DNA of 34,016 nucleotides. Source: Oscillospiraceae bacterium (GTDB taxonomy: Bacteria; Bacillota; Clostridia; Oscillospirales; Acutalibacteraceae). Below, piece after piece: positions 23,097 to 31,245 of this stretch. The position numbers and the translations under genes were made by a program. The stretch covers positions 1 through 34,016 of the forward strand of contig JAHZCM010000007.1 in the NCBI GenBank assembly GCA_019422905.1, read 5' to 3'. Under the pieces are notes generated by a model. That model had not been told where the DNA came from and did not search any database. It was given only the letters and a program-made list of their open reading frames with translations. Within the stretch, counting starts at the first letter, position 1. Each line of letters begins with the position of its first letter.

Positions 23097-24173
23097 ATGA
23101 TCACAATCAGTCTTTGCATGATTGTCCGGGATGAGGAAAAGGCTCTGGGCCGGTGCCTGGAGTCCGTTGCCAGCCTAATGGACGAAATCATCGTCGCCGA
23201 CACAGGCAGCACGGACCGCACCGTGGAAATCGCCGAAGCCCACGGCGCAAAGGTCTTTCACTTCCCCTGGTGCGATGATTTTTCCGCAGCCCGCAACTTT
23301 GCTTTCTCCAAAGCCACAATGCAATATTGCATGTGGCTGGACGCAGACGACGTACTCGAATCTGCGGACAGGGAAGCCCTTCGAACGCTGAAAGAGACGC
23401 TCTCTCCGGATACGGACGTCGTCATGCTGCGCTACCACACCGGATTTGACGCGGACGGCGCTCCCGCCTTCACCTACTGGCGGGAACGTCTGCTGCGGCG
23501 CGCAGCGGGCTTCTACTGGCAGGGTGCCGTACACGAGGCGATTACGCCCGCAGGGAAAATCGTTTACGGAGACGCCGCCGTCAGCCACAAAAAAATTGGC
23601 CCCGGCGATCCCGACCGCAACCTGCGCATTTTTGAAGGTCTGCTGGCCTCCGGCAAAGCGCTCAGCCCGCGCGAGCAATTCTACTACGCGCGCGAGCTGA
23701 TGTACCACAACCGCGACAGAGAAGCCGCCGACCGGTTTGAGCGCTTTCTCGACGAAGGGCACGGCTGGGTGGAGAATAATCTGGAAGCCTGCCGGAACCT
23801 CTCCAGGTGCCGGCTCCGGCTGCGGGAACCCGAAAAAGCCTTTGCCGCGCTCGTCCGCGCTCTGCGCTTCGGCCCGCCCCGTGCGGAGCTCTGCTGCGAT
23901 CTTGGCAGCTTCTTTCTGGAATGCGCGGATTATAAAACGGCGGTATTTTGGTATGAACGCGCGCTGGAAGCCGAACCCAGCGGTATAACCGGCGGCTTTA
24001 CGGAGCCGGACTGCTATGGGTATGTCCCCCTGATGCAGCTATGCGTCTGCCATTACCGGCTCGGCAACCCTTCGCTTGCCGCACAATACAACGAGCGCGC
24101 GGGAAGGCTTAAGCCGGAAAATCCGGCCTACCTGTACAACAAGGCGTTTTTCGAGCAGAACCCGGTCGAATAA
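23097..24173 (+). CDS. Family 2 glycosyltransferase with C-terminal TPR-like repeats
   Basis: The 358-residue protein begins MITISLCMIVRDEEKALGRCL, a family GT2 start. It has IIVADTGSTDRT (32-43), the metal/nucleotide-sugar DxD motif in MWLDADDVLES (80-88) and a C-terminal half of paired helices of TPR type (about 190-350). No transmembrane segment is seen, so it is cytosolic. GT2 proteins with TPRs glycosylate proteins, and the immediate neighbour is a Thr- and Cys-rich collagen-like protein, so that protein is the likely acceptor. O-glycosylation of Thr is the usual expectation; S-glycosylation (SunS-type) is a further possibility. ATG 23097 follows GAAAGGGG. A shared terminator follows. 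Confidence 0.9.
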   Translation: MITISLCMIVRDEEKALGRCLESVASLMDEIIVADTGSTDRTVEIAEAHGAKVFHFPWCDDFSAARNFAFSKATMQYCMWLDADDVLESADREALRTLKETLSPDTDVVMLRYHTGFDADGAPAFTYWRERLLRRAAGFYWQGAVHEAITPAGKIVYGDAAVSHKKIGPGDPDRNLRIFEGLLASGKALSPREQFYYARELMYHNRDREAADRFERFLDEGHGWVENNLEACRNLSRCRLRLREPEKAFAALVRALRFGPPRAELCCDLGSFFLECADYKTAVFWYERALEAEPSGITGGFTEPDCYGYVPLMQLCVCHYRLGNPSLAAQYNERAGRLKPENPAYLYNKAFFEQNPVE

Positions 24174-24181
24174 AACAAAAA

Positions 24182-24212
24182 GGGAGGCACACCGCAAAGC
24201 GGCGTGCCTCCC
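24182..24212. terminator. Bidirectional terminator between the glycosyltransferase and leuB
   Basis: A 14-base stem (24182-24195 with 24199-24212, one mismatch, AAA loop). On the minus strand it is followed by TTTTTGTTTTA, marking the end of the ilv-leu operon. Confidence 0.88.
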
Positions 24213-24224
24213 CGCACATATTTG

Positions 24225-25295
24225 TCAAATGCATTTTTCGACCAGATCGCCCATTTCCGAGCAGGTGACTTTTTTGCAGCCCGGCTGCATGATGTCGCCC
24301 GTGCGGCAGCCGTCGTCCAGAACCTTGTTCACAGCCGCCTCGATGTCGTCTGCCTCCTGCGCCATGTCAAAGGAATAGCGGAGCATCATCGCGGCCGAGA
24401 GAATGGTTCCCAGCGGGTTCGCGATGTTCATGCCGGCAATATCCGGCGCAGAGCCGTGGATCGGCTCATACATACCGAGCGTGCCGGAGGAAAGCGACGC
24501 CGAGGGCATCATGCCGATGGAGCCGGTCAGCATGGAGGCTTCATCGGAAAGAATATCGCCGAACATGTTCTCCGTCACGAGCACGTCGAACTGCGTGGGG
24601 TCCTTGATCAACTGCATGGCGGTGTTATCGACGAGAATATCGCTGTATTCCACTTCGGGATATTCCTCCGCCAGACGGTGCATCGTTTTTCTCCAAAGGC
24701 GGGAGGTATCGAGCACGTTCGCCTTATCCACAGACGCGAGACGGCGACGGCGCTTCATCGCGGTTTCAAAGGCAACGCGGCCGATCCGCTCGATTTCATG
24801 CTCGGCATACGGCATGATATCGGTTGCGACCAGCTCGCCGTCCACCTCCTCGGTTTTCTTCGGCCCGAAGTACACGCCGCCGGTCAGCTCGCGGACGATC
24901 AGCAGATCGATGCCGTTTCCGACGATTTCCTTTTTGAGCGGTGAGGAGTCCGCCAGTTGGAGGAACAGCTTCGTCGGACGGAGATTCGCAAACAGACCCA
25001 ACTCCTTGCGCACGGCGAGCAGCGCCTTTTCCGGGCGGATGGCGGGCGGGCAGTTATCCCACTTCGGTCCGCCGACCGCGCCCAGCAGCACGCTGTCCGA
25101 TTCCTTGCAGAGCCGCATGCCCTCGTCGGTAATCGGCACGCCGTATTTATCGATGGAGCAACCGCCGATATCCACATAGGTGTATTCGAAGGCATGGCCG
25201 TATTTTTCGGCAACCTTATTCAGAACCTTGACCGCCTCTGCGACGATTTCCGGGCCGATGCCGTCGCCGGGCAGTACCGTAATTCTCTTTTTCAT
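24225..25295 (-). CDS. leuB: 3-isopropylmalate dehydrogenase
   Basis: LeuB oxidises and decarboxylates 3-isopropylmalate with NAD+ to 4-methyl-2-oxopentanoate, the third step of leucine synthesis. The 356-residue protein has LPGDGIGPEIV (8-18), GAVGGPKWD, LRPTKLF, RELTGGVYFG, VDNTAMQLIKDP, DILSDEASMLTGSIGMMPSAS and PIHGSAPDIAG. Length is normal. ATG at 25293-25295 has AAGGAGGG upstream, and the gene starts five bp after leuD. It is the last gene of the operon and ends at the terminator at 24182-24212. Confidence 0.97.
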   Translation of the reverse strand: MKKRITVLPGDGIGPEIVAEAVKVLNKVAEKYGHAFEYTYVDIGGCSIDKYGVPITDEGMRLCKESDSVLLGAVGGPKWDNCPPAIRPEKALLAVRKELGLFANLRPTKLFLQLADSSPLKKEIVGNGIDLLIVRELTGGVYFGPKKTEEVDGELVATDIMPYAEHEIERIGRVAFETAMKRRRRLASVDKANVLDTSRLWRKTMHRLAEEYPEVEYSDILVDNTAMQLIKDPTQFDVLVTENMFGDILSDEASMLTGSIGMMPSASLSSGTLGMYEPIHGSAPDIAGMNIANPLGTILSAAMMLRYSFDMAQEADDIEAAVNKVLDDGCRTGDIMQPGCKKVTCSEMGDLVEKCI

Positions 25296-25300
25296 CCCGT

Positions 25301-25786
25301 TTATCCCTCCTTCAGGGAGGCCAGCAGGCCGCCCTTCGCAATGATATTCTGAATGAACGGCGGGAACGGCTGCGCCTTATAGGACTTTCCGGTCGTGATG
25401 TCCTCGATAATGCCGGTATCAAAATCGACATGCACCGTGTCGCCCGCCGCGATTTCCTCCGCCGCCTCGGGGCACTCCAGAATCGGCAGGCCGATATTGA
25501 TGGCGTTGCGGTAGAAAATACGCGCAAAGCTCTTCGCGATCACACAGCCGGTCTTGCAGGTCTTGATGACGAGCGGCGCGTGCTCGCGGGAGGAACCGCA
25601 GCCGAAGTTCCATCCGGCAACCATGATGTCGCCGGGCTGTACGTTCTTGACGAATCCGGTGTCGATATCCTCCATGCAGTGCAGGGCAAGCTCCGCGGCG
25701 TTTGCGGTGTTCAGGTAACGCGCCGGGATGATAACGTCGGTATCCACGTTGTCGGGATATTTGAAAACTTTTCCTTCTGTGTTCAT
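25301..25786 (-). CDS. leuD: 3-isopropylmalate dehydratase, small subunit
   Basis: The 161-residue small subunit pairs with LeuC to isomerise 2- to 3-isopropylmalate. Sequence hallmarks are MNTEGKVFKYPDNVDTDVIIPARYL at the start and GWNFGCGSSREHAP around residue 60. ATG at 25784-25786 with AGGAGG nearby is chosen; the open frame continues to 26035 inside leuC but is unconserved there. The two-bp gap from the leuC stop implies translational coupling. Confidence 0.96.
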   Translation of the reverse strand: MNTEGKVFKYPDNVDTDVIIPARYLNTANAAELALHCMEDIDTGFVKNVQPGDIMVAGWNFGCGSSREHAPLVIKTCKTGCVIAKSFARIFYRNAINIGLPILECPEAAEEIAAGDTVHVDFDTGIIEDITTGKSYKAQPFPPFIQNIIAKGGLLASLKEG

Positions 25787-25788
25787 GA

Positions 25789-27048
25789 TCAGACCTCCTT
25801 CGGGCAGGTAATATAGCCTGTGAGCGCGCTTGCCGCCGCCGTGGCCGGGCTTGCGAGATAAACCTCGCTGTCCACATGGCCCATGCGGCCGACAAAGTTG
25901 CGGTTTGTGGTGGCGATACAGCGCTCGCCCGCCGCGAGGATGCCCATGTAGCCGCCGAGACAGGGACCGCACGTCGGTGTGGAAACAACCGCGCCCGCGT
26001 CGATGAAGGCGGTCACATAGCCGCGCTCCACGCATTCCCGCATGATCTGCATGGTGGCGGGAATCACGATGCAGCGCACGCCGTCGGCAACCTTATTGCC
26101 CTTCAGGATGCGGTAAGCCGTCTCCATATCCTCCATGCGGCCGTTGGTGCAGCTTCCAATGACGACCTGATCCACCTTGATATCGCCCAGCTCCGCCGCC
26201 GGGCGCGTGTTCTCAGGGAGATGCGGGCAACTGACGATGGGGACGATTGCGGAGAGATCGATTTCAATCGTCTTTTCATATTCCGCGTCGTCGTCCGCCG
26301 TGTAAACGACCGGCTGACGCTCGCAGCGGCCTTTCATATAGGCCATCGTGACGTCGTCCACCGGGAAAATACCGTTCTTCGCGCCCGCCTCAATCGCCAT
26401 GTTGCAGATGCACAGGCGGTCGTCCATCGACAGGGAATGAACGCCCTCGCCGGTGAATTCCATGCTCTTGTACAGTGCGCCGTCCACGCCGATCCTGCCG
26501 ATGATCGTGAGGATCACGTCCTTGCCGCTGCAGTTCGGCGCGAGCTTACCGGTGAGGTGGAAGCGGATCGCGGAAGGCACCTTGAACCACGCGGTGCCGG
26601 TCGCCATGCCGGCCGCCATATCGGTGCTGCCCACGCCGGTGGAAAACGCGCCGAGCGCGCCGTAGGTGCAGGTGTGGCTGTCTGCGCCGATGATACAGTC
26701 GCCGGCGGTCACAACGCCCTGCTCCGGCAACAGCGCATGCTCGATGCCCATCTTGCCCACGTCGTAAAAGTGGCTGACGCAGTGCGCGCAGGCAAACTCG
26801 CGGCACTGCTTGGACTGCTCTGCCGCCTTGATGTCCTTGTTCGGCACAAAGTGGTCGAGCACGATCGTGACGCGGTCCTTATCAAAGACCTTGTCAAAGT
26901 CCGCCTTGTTAAACTCGTTGATCGCAACCGGCGTCGTGATGTCGTTGCCGAGCACAATATCGAGCTTTGCGCTGATCAACTGGCCCGCCGTGACCGCATC
27001 CAGCCCGGCATGGGCGGCGAGAATCTTCTGCGTCATTGTCATTCCCAT
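25789..27048 (-). CDS. leuC: 3-isopropylmalate dehydratase, large subunit
   Basis: The 419-residue subunit carries the catalytic 4Fe-4S cluster. ADSHTCTYGALG, VIGSCTNGR and TPTCGPCLGG supply the cluster-binding cysteines typical of aconitase-like enzymes. The ATG at 27046-27048 (MGMTMTQKIL) is preceded by GAGGAGGG. An in-frame open stretch upstream (to 27147) lies within leuA and is not used. Gaps to leuA (14 bp) and leuD (2 bp) confirm one operon. The length is that of the short clostridial/archaeal-type LeuC. Confidence 0.96.
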   Translation of the reverse strand: MGMTMTQKILAAHAGLDAVTAGQLISAKLDIVLGNDITTPVAINEFNKADFDKVFDKDRVTIVLDHFVPNKDIKAAEQSKQCREFACAHCVSHFYDVGKMGIEHALLPEQGVVTAGDCIIGADSHTCTYGALGAFSTGVGSTDMAAGMATGTAWFKVPSAIRFHLTGKLAPNCSGKDVILTIIGRIGVDGALYKSMEFTGEGVHSLSMDDRLCICNMAIEAGAKNGIFPVDDVTMAYMKGRCERQPVVYTADDDAEYEKTIEIDLSAIVPIVSCPHLPENTRPAAELGDIKVDQVVIGSCTNGRMEDMETAYRILKGNKVADGVRCIVIPATMQIMRECVERGYVTAFIDAGAVVSTPTCGPCLGGYMGILAAGERCIATTNRNFVGRMGHVDSEVYLASPATAAASALTGYITCPKEV

Positions 27049-27062
27049 CGTATTTTCCCTCC

Positions 27063-28724
27063 TCAGATTTGGATCCCGCGGTTGATTGCGGAGAACAGCG
27101 CGTTGATCGACGACGCGATGATGTCGTCGTGGATGCCGGCGCCCCACACCTTTTTGCCGTTTTCCAGCGTGATGCTCACATAGGTGATCGCCTGTGCGGA
27201 CGACCCCTTCGTCAGCGCATGCTCCTCGTAGGTCAGCTCGGAGAACTTGATGTTGAGCTGGTTCTTGACGGCGTTGCTCACGGCGTCCAGTCTGCCGTTG
27301 CCGGTCGCGGAAATCTCCTTGACCTCGCCGTTGATCTCCACGGTAAGCGCCACATGGATTTCGGGCGTGCGCACAAAGTGATAATCCACCAGCTTGATGT
27401 GATCGTTGATATTCACATAGGTGCTTGTGAATACGTCCAGCACCTCCTGCGGAGACAGCTCGGCATGGGCATGGTCCGAAACATCCTTGACGGTGTAGCC
27501 GACGTCCTCCCGCATCTTCGCGGGAAGCACATAGCCGAAATTGCGCTCCAGCAGATAGCCGATGCCGCCCTTGCCGGACTGGGAATTGATGCGGATGACG
27601 TCCGTCTCATATTCACGGCCGACGTCGTTCGGGTCAATGGGCAGGTACGGCACCGTCCAGGTATCGCAGTTCCTTTCCGCGCGCCATTTCATGCCCTTCG
27701 CGATCGCATCCTGATGCGAGCCGGAAAACGCCGCAAACACGAGCTTGCCCGCATAGGGCTGGCGGTCGTACACCTGCATCCTGGTGACCCGCTCATACAG
27801 CGCGGTGATCTCCGGCATGTTGGTGAAATCCAGCCCCGGCTCCACACCCTGCGCATACATATTGAGCGCCAGTGTGACGATATCCACATTGCCGGTGCGC
27901 TCGCCGTTTCCGAACAGCGTGCCCTCGATGCGGTCCGCGCCCGCCAGAATGCCGAGCTCGGAATCCGCAACGGCGCAGCCGCGGTCGTTGTGCGGGTGGA
28001 GGGACACGACGGCCGCATCCCGGTATTTCAGGTTGTCGCACATGTACTCGACCTGATCGGCATAGACGTGCGGCGAGGAAAGCTCGACCGTCACCGGCAG
28101 ATTGATGATCGCCTTGCGGTCGGGCGTGGGCTTCCAGACGTCCAGTACGGCGTTGCAGATTTCCAGTGCAAACTCCGGTTCCGTGCCCGTGAAGGATTCC
28201 GGAGAATACTCGTATCTGTAATTCGTCCCGGTTTCGCGCGCGATCTTTTCAAAGAGCTCCGCACCGTCGGTGGCAATCTTGATGATTTCTTCCTTCGATT
28301 TTCCGAAAACCTGTTCGCGCTGGGCCAGAGACGTGGAATTGTACAGGTGGACGATCGCGTTTTTGCAGCCCTTCAGCGCTTCAAAGGTCTTGCGGATGAT
28401 GTGCTCGCGGCTCTGTGTCAAAACCTGAACCGTCACGTCGTCCGGAATCATATGGTTGTCGATCAGGGTCCGGAGGAAAGTATATTCGGTCTCGGAAGCA
28501 GCAGGGAAGCCGACCTCGATCTCCTTAAAGCCAACCTTGACAAGCAGCTCGAAGAAATCGAGCTTTTCCTCAAGGCTCATGGGGATAATCAGGGACTGGT
28601 TTCCGTCGCGAAGATCCACCGAGCACCACTGCGGTGCTTTCTCGATATAGGTCTTGTCCACCCACTTTCTCGCGGGGTTCGCAACCGGGAAGAATTGGCG
28701 GGTATATTTCGATGTATTGGTCAT
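27063..28724 (-). CDS. leuA: 2-isopropylmalate synthase (LeuA2 type)
   Basis: LeuA condenses acetyl-CoA with 2-oxoisovalerate, the first committed step of leucine synthesis. The 553-residue protein has VDLRDGNQSLI (metal-binding Asp in DLRDGNQ), HPHNDRG (HxHxD ligands), GTLFGNGERTGN and a C-terminal regulatory domain (about 430-553; ending NALFSAINRGIQI). The length and TYLRT-like features fit the LeuA2 branch. Start ATG at 28722-28724 follows AGGAGGAG. Leucine feedback inhibition is expected from the C-terminal domain. It is 11 bp from ilvA. A 567-residue antisense ORF overlaps it and is a shadow. Confidence 0.96.
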   Translation of the reverse strand: MTNTSKYTRQFFPVANPARKWVDKTYIEKAPQWCSVDLRDGNQSLIIPMSLEEKLDFFELLVKVGFKEIEVGFPAASETEYTFLRTLIDNHMIPDDVTVQVLTQSREHIIRKTFEALKGCKNAIVHLYNSTSLAQREQVFGKSKEEIIKIATDGAELFEKIARETGTNYRYEYSPESFTGTEPEFALEICNAVLDVWKPTPDRKAIINLPVTVELSSPHVYADQVEYMCDNLKYRDAAVVSLHPHNDRGCAVADSELGILAGADRIEGTLFGNGERTGNVDIVTLALNMYAQGVEPGLDFTNMPEITALYERVTRMQVYDRQPYAGKLVFAAFSGSHQDAIAKGMKWRAERNCDTWTVPYLPIDPNDVGREYETDVIRINSQSGKGGIGYLLERNFGYVLPAKMREDVGYTVKDVSDHAHAELSPQEVLDVFTSTYVNINDHIKLVDYHFVRTPEIHVALTVEINGEVKEISATGNGRLDAVSNAVKNQLNIKFSELTYEEHALTKGSSAQAITYVSITLENGKKVWGAGIHDDIIASSINALFSAINRGIQI

Positions 28725-28735
28725 TTCTGCTCCTC

Positions 28736-29881
28736 CTAGACGATTTTGACGCCGAAGCCTGTGAGCGCCTTTTTAATGTTCTCTATATGTTCAAAATTAC
28801 GGGTCTCGAGCGTGAGCCGCAGATAGCAGCCGTTGACGTCGGAGCCCTCGTTGGAATGCTCATGGTGCACCGCCGTGACGTTTCCGCCCTGCTCGGCGAT
28901 GATTCTCGAAACATGCATGAGCTGGCCCGGCTTATCCACCAGCTCGATGTTGAGCTGGCAGCTTCTGCCCGACATCAGCAGGCCGCGGGTAATCACGCGG
29001 GACAGGATCGTCACGTCGATATTGCCGCCGGAAAGCAGGCAGACCGTCTTCTTGCCCGCAAGATCCACCTTTCCGAACATCGCCGCCGCGACCGATACCG
29101 CACCCGCACCTTCGGTGACGAGCTTATGCTGCTCCATCAGGGCAAGGATCGCCGCGGAAATCTCGTCGTCCGTCACGGTCACGATCTCATCCACATACCG
29201 GGAGCAAAGGCCGTAGGTAATCGAGCCCGGCTTTTTGACCGCGATGCCGTCCGCAATCGTGAATACGGAATCCAGCGCCTCGATATGCGAATCGTGGATG
29301 GAATTCAGCATGGACGGCGCGCCGGACGCCTGAACGCCGTAGACCTTGACCCGCGGATTCAGGGATTTAATGGTATACGCTATGCCGGAAATCAGGCCGC
29401 CGCCCCCAATGGGCACGATGACCGCATCCATATCGGGCACCTGCTCGGCCAGCTCAAGCGCAATCGTGCCCTGCCCCGCGATCACGTCGGGATCGTCAAA
29501 CGGATGGATAAAGGTGTATCCATTTTCGTCGCGGAGCGGCAGCGCCTTCTGGTACGCGTCGTCGTAGACGCCCTCCACGAGGCAGATCTCAGCACCGTAG
29601 CTCCTGGTCGCTTCGACCTTGGAGATCGGCGCGCCGTCCGGCAGGCAGATGACGGCTTTAATGCCGTTCTTCTGCGCAGCCAGAGCCACCCCCTGCGCAT
29701 GGTTGCCCGCCGAGCAGGCGATCACGCCGCGGCGGCGTTCCTCCTCGGTGAGCTGCAGCATCTTGTAATAAGCGCCGCGCACCTTAAAGGAACCGGTAAT
29801 CTGCAGGTTCTCGGTTTTCAGGTAAAGCTCCGTGCCGGGCTTCAGCTTCGGCGCATACAGGACATCGGTGTGCCGGATCAC
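28736..29881 (-). CDS. ilvA: Threonine ammonia-lyase with C-terminal ACT domain (5' end uncertain)
   Basis: The PLP enzyme converts threonine to 2-oxobutanoate for isoleucine synthesis. Recognised motifs: ENLQITGSFKVRGAYYK (PLP lysine), SAGNHAQGVA, VPIGGGGLISG, and a C-terminal ACT domain (about 310-381). The listed frame uses GTG at 29879-29881. The conserved N terminus continues upstream in the same frame as KTLTLDHVYKANYALKN (from about 29932), but no ATG, GTG or TTG precedes it. The ATG codons at 29942 and 29936 are one base out of frame (ATGGAAATGGAAAACG), as if one G had been inserted. See the finding on this. Co-transcribed with leuA. Confidence 0.9.
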   Translation of the reverse strand: MIRHTDVLYAPKLKPGTELYLKTENLQITGSFKVRGAYYKMLQLTEEERRRGVIACSAGNHAQGVALAAQKNGIKAVICLPDGAPISKVEATRSYGAEICLVEGVYDDAYQKALPLRDENGYTFIHPFDDPDVIAGQGTIALELAEQVPDMDAVIVPIGGGGLISGIAYTIKSLNPRVKVYGVQASGAPSMLNSIHDSHIEALDSVFTIADGIAVKKPGSITYGLCSRYVDEIVTVTDDEISAAILALMEQHKLVTEGAGAVSVAAAMFGKVDLAGKKTVCLLSGGNIDVTILSRVITRGLLMSGRSCQLNIELVDKPGQLMHVSRIIAEQGGNVTAVHHEHSNEGSDVNGCYLRLTLETRNFEHIENIKKALTGFGVKIV

Positions 29882-29960
29882 ATTCTTTAAAGCGTAGTTG
29901 GCTTTGTAGACATGATCCAGCGTTAGCGTTTTCCATTTCCATATCTGTTGTTTCGACTTT

Positions 29961-31145
29961 CTATATCAGACTGTTGATAAACTGTTCCGCGGCCCGCGGC
30001 GAACGGCTTCCCTTGGCGAGCGCAAAGGCCTCGGCCTTGATATCCAGCTCGCCCTTTTCCATAGCGACGCCGTTTTTCTCCGCCAGCTTGTGAACAATAT
30101 CGAGGTACAGGGCCTTGTTGGGCCTGGAATAATATACGGTAAGCCCAAAGCGGTCGGAGAGGGACATCAGCTCCTGCACCGTGTCGTTGTGGTGTACGTC
30201 ATCCGACGCGGCTCTGTCGGAAAAATTCTCTTTTACAATATGCCGCCGGTTGCTCGTGGCGTAAATGACCGCGTTCTTCGCCTTCGCGGATGCGGAGCCC
30301 TCCAGCGCGGCCTTCAGCATGCTGAAGCAGTCGTCGTTCTTATTGAACGACAGGTCGTCGATGAAGATGATGAACTTCAGCGGGTTCCCGGCGATCCTGC
30401 CCATGATGTACGACAGGCTGAACAGCTGATCCTTCCTCAGCTCAATCAGCCGCACGCCCTGGTCGCTGAAATAATTCGCGCACGCCTTGACCGTGGAGGA
30501 TTTGCCCGTGCCCGCGTCGCCGCAGAGCAGAACGTTTGCGGCGGGCCTGCCCTCAATGAGGGCGCGGGTATTGTCGAGCACCTTTTGCCGCTCCTCTTCG
30601 TAGCCCACAAAGCTGTCCAGGGAGATTTCATCCGCGGCCTCCACCGGAACGATGGTCTGCTCCGCCACGCGGAACATTTTTGCGGCGGCAAAAATCCCGT
30701 AGCCAAAGCGCCCGATATGCTCGAGCCGCGCGGCGTATGTCCTTTCAAAATCGGTTTCTTTATTCTCAAATTCGGGAATATATCCGGCATAACCGACGGA
30801 TTCGCAAAGCGCCTTCGCTTGCAGCCGCGTCAGCTCCGAAAACAGCGCCAGCTCCGCTCTCGCGTTATCCGCCAGTACGGCCGGGATTCTCTTTTGCCCG
30901 GCCACGCCGACGACGTACGGGTTCTCGTCCTCATATACGGCGCGGCACAGGAAATCGGAAAAGCAATAGCCGTCCTCCGCAAGGGAGTAAACGAATTCCC
31001 CGAACCGCTCCATTTTTTCCTGCCGGCTGCCGTCGCACTTTAAAAAGTCCAGCAAAAACGCCACCGGCTTCTGTTTCAGAACGCCTCTGAACACGCTCAG
31101 TGACGACAGCGCGCACGCCAAATCTTTTAAGCTCTGTTCTGTCAT
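29961..31145 (-). CDS. DUF815 AAA-type ATPase of unknown function
   Basis: The 394-residue protein has an N-terminal helical region and a P-loop NTPase core: LLCGDAGTGKSSTVKACANYF (Walker A GDAGTGKS, about residue 206), FIIFIDDLSFNKNDD (Walker B), and VIYATSNRRHIVKENF with sensor-type Asn. This matches the DUF815 family, an AAA ATPase with no proven role, sometimes found beside amino acid or RNA genes. The start ATG at 31143-31145 (MTEQSLKDL) follows GAGAGGCGGG; a longer frame to 31238 lacks conservation. It sits between ilvD (100 bp away) and ilvA (about 20 bp), in the same direction, so it is in the operon by position. Its reason for being there is unknown. Confidence 0.88.
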   Translation of the reverse strand: MTEQSLKDLACALSSLSVFRGVLKQKPVAFLLDFLKCDGSRQEKMERFGEFVYSLAEDGYCFSDFLCRAVYEDENPYVVGVAGQKRIPAVLADNARAELALFSELTRLQAKALCESVGYAGYIPEFENKETDFERTYAARLEHIGRFGYGIFAAAKMFRVAEQTIVPVEAADEISLDSFVGYEEERQKVLDNTRALIEGRPAANVLLCGDAGTGKSSTVKACANYFSDQGVRLIELRKDQLFSLSYIMGRIAGNPLKFIIFIDDLSFNKNDDCFSMLKAALEGSASAKAKNAVIYATSNRRHIVKENFSDRAASDDVHHNDTVQELMSLSDRFGLTVYYSRPNKALYLDIVHKLAEKNGVAMEKGELDIKAEAFALAKGSRSPRAAEQFINSLI

Positions 31146-31180
31146 AATCGGGATCGCCCGCCTCTCCTTATCAGCAGAAT

Positions 31181-31239
31181 GCCGGCCACATCTGCGGCCG
31201 GCAAACGAACTGCACCGTTTGAAAAGCAGGCTTTTCAAA
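31181..31239. repeat. Two inverted repeats between ilvD and the DUF815 gene
   Basis: TTTGAAAAGC (31218-31227) and GCTTTTCAAA (31230-31239) form a perfect 10-bp dyad, seven bases after the ilvD stop. TGCCGGCC and GGCCGGCA (near 31183-31206) form a second, GC-rich stem with an 8-base loop. Neither is followed by a clear T-run. They may mark partial termination or mRNA processing between ilvD and the rest of the operon. Confidence 0.5.
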
Positions 31240-31245
31240 CTCCTA

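Noticed and set aside
27036..28739. Plus-strand ORF of 567 residues across leuA
   Set aside because: Shadow of leuA with no ribosome binding site and no recognisable domain.
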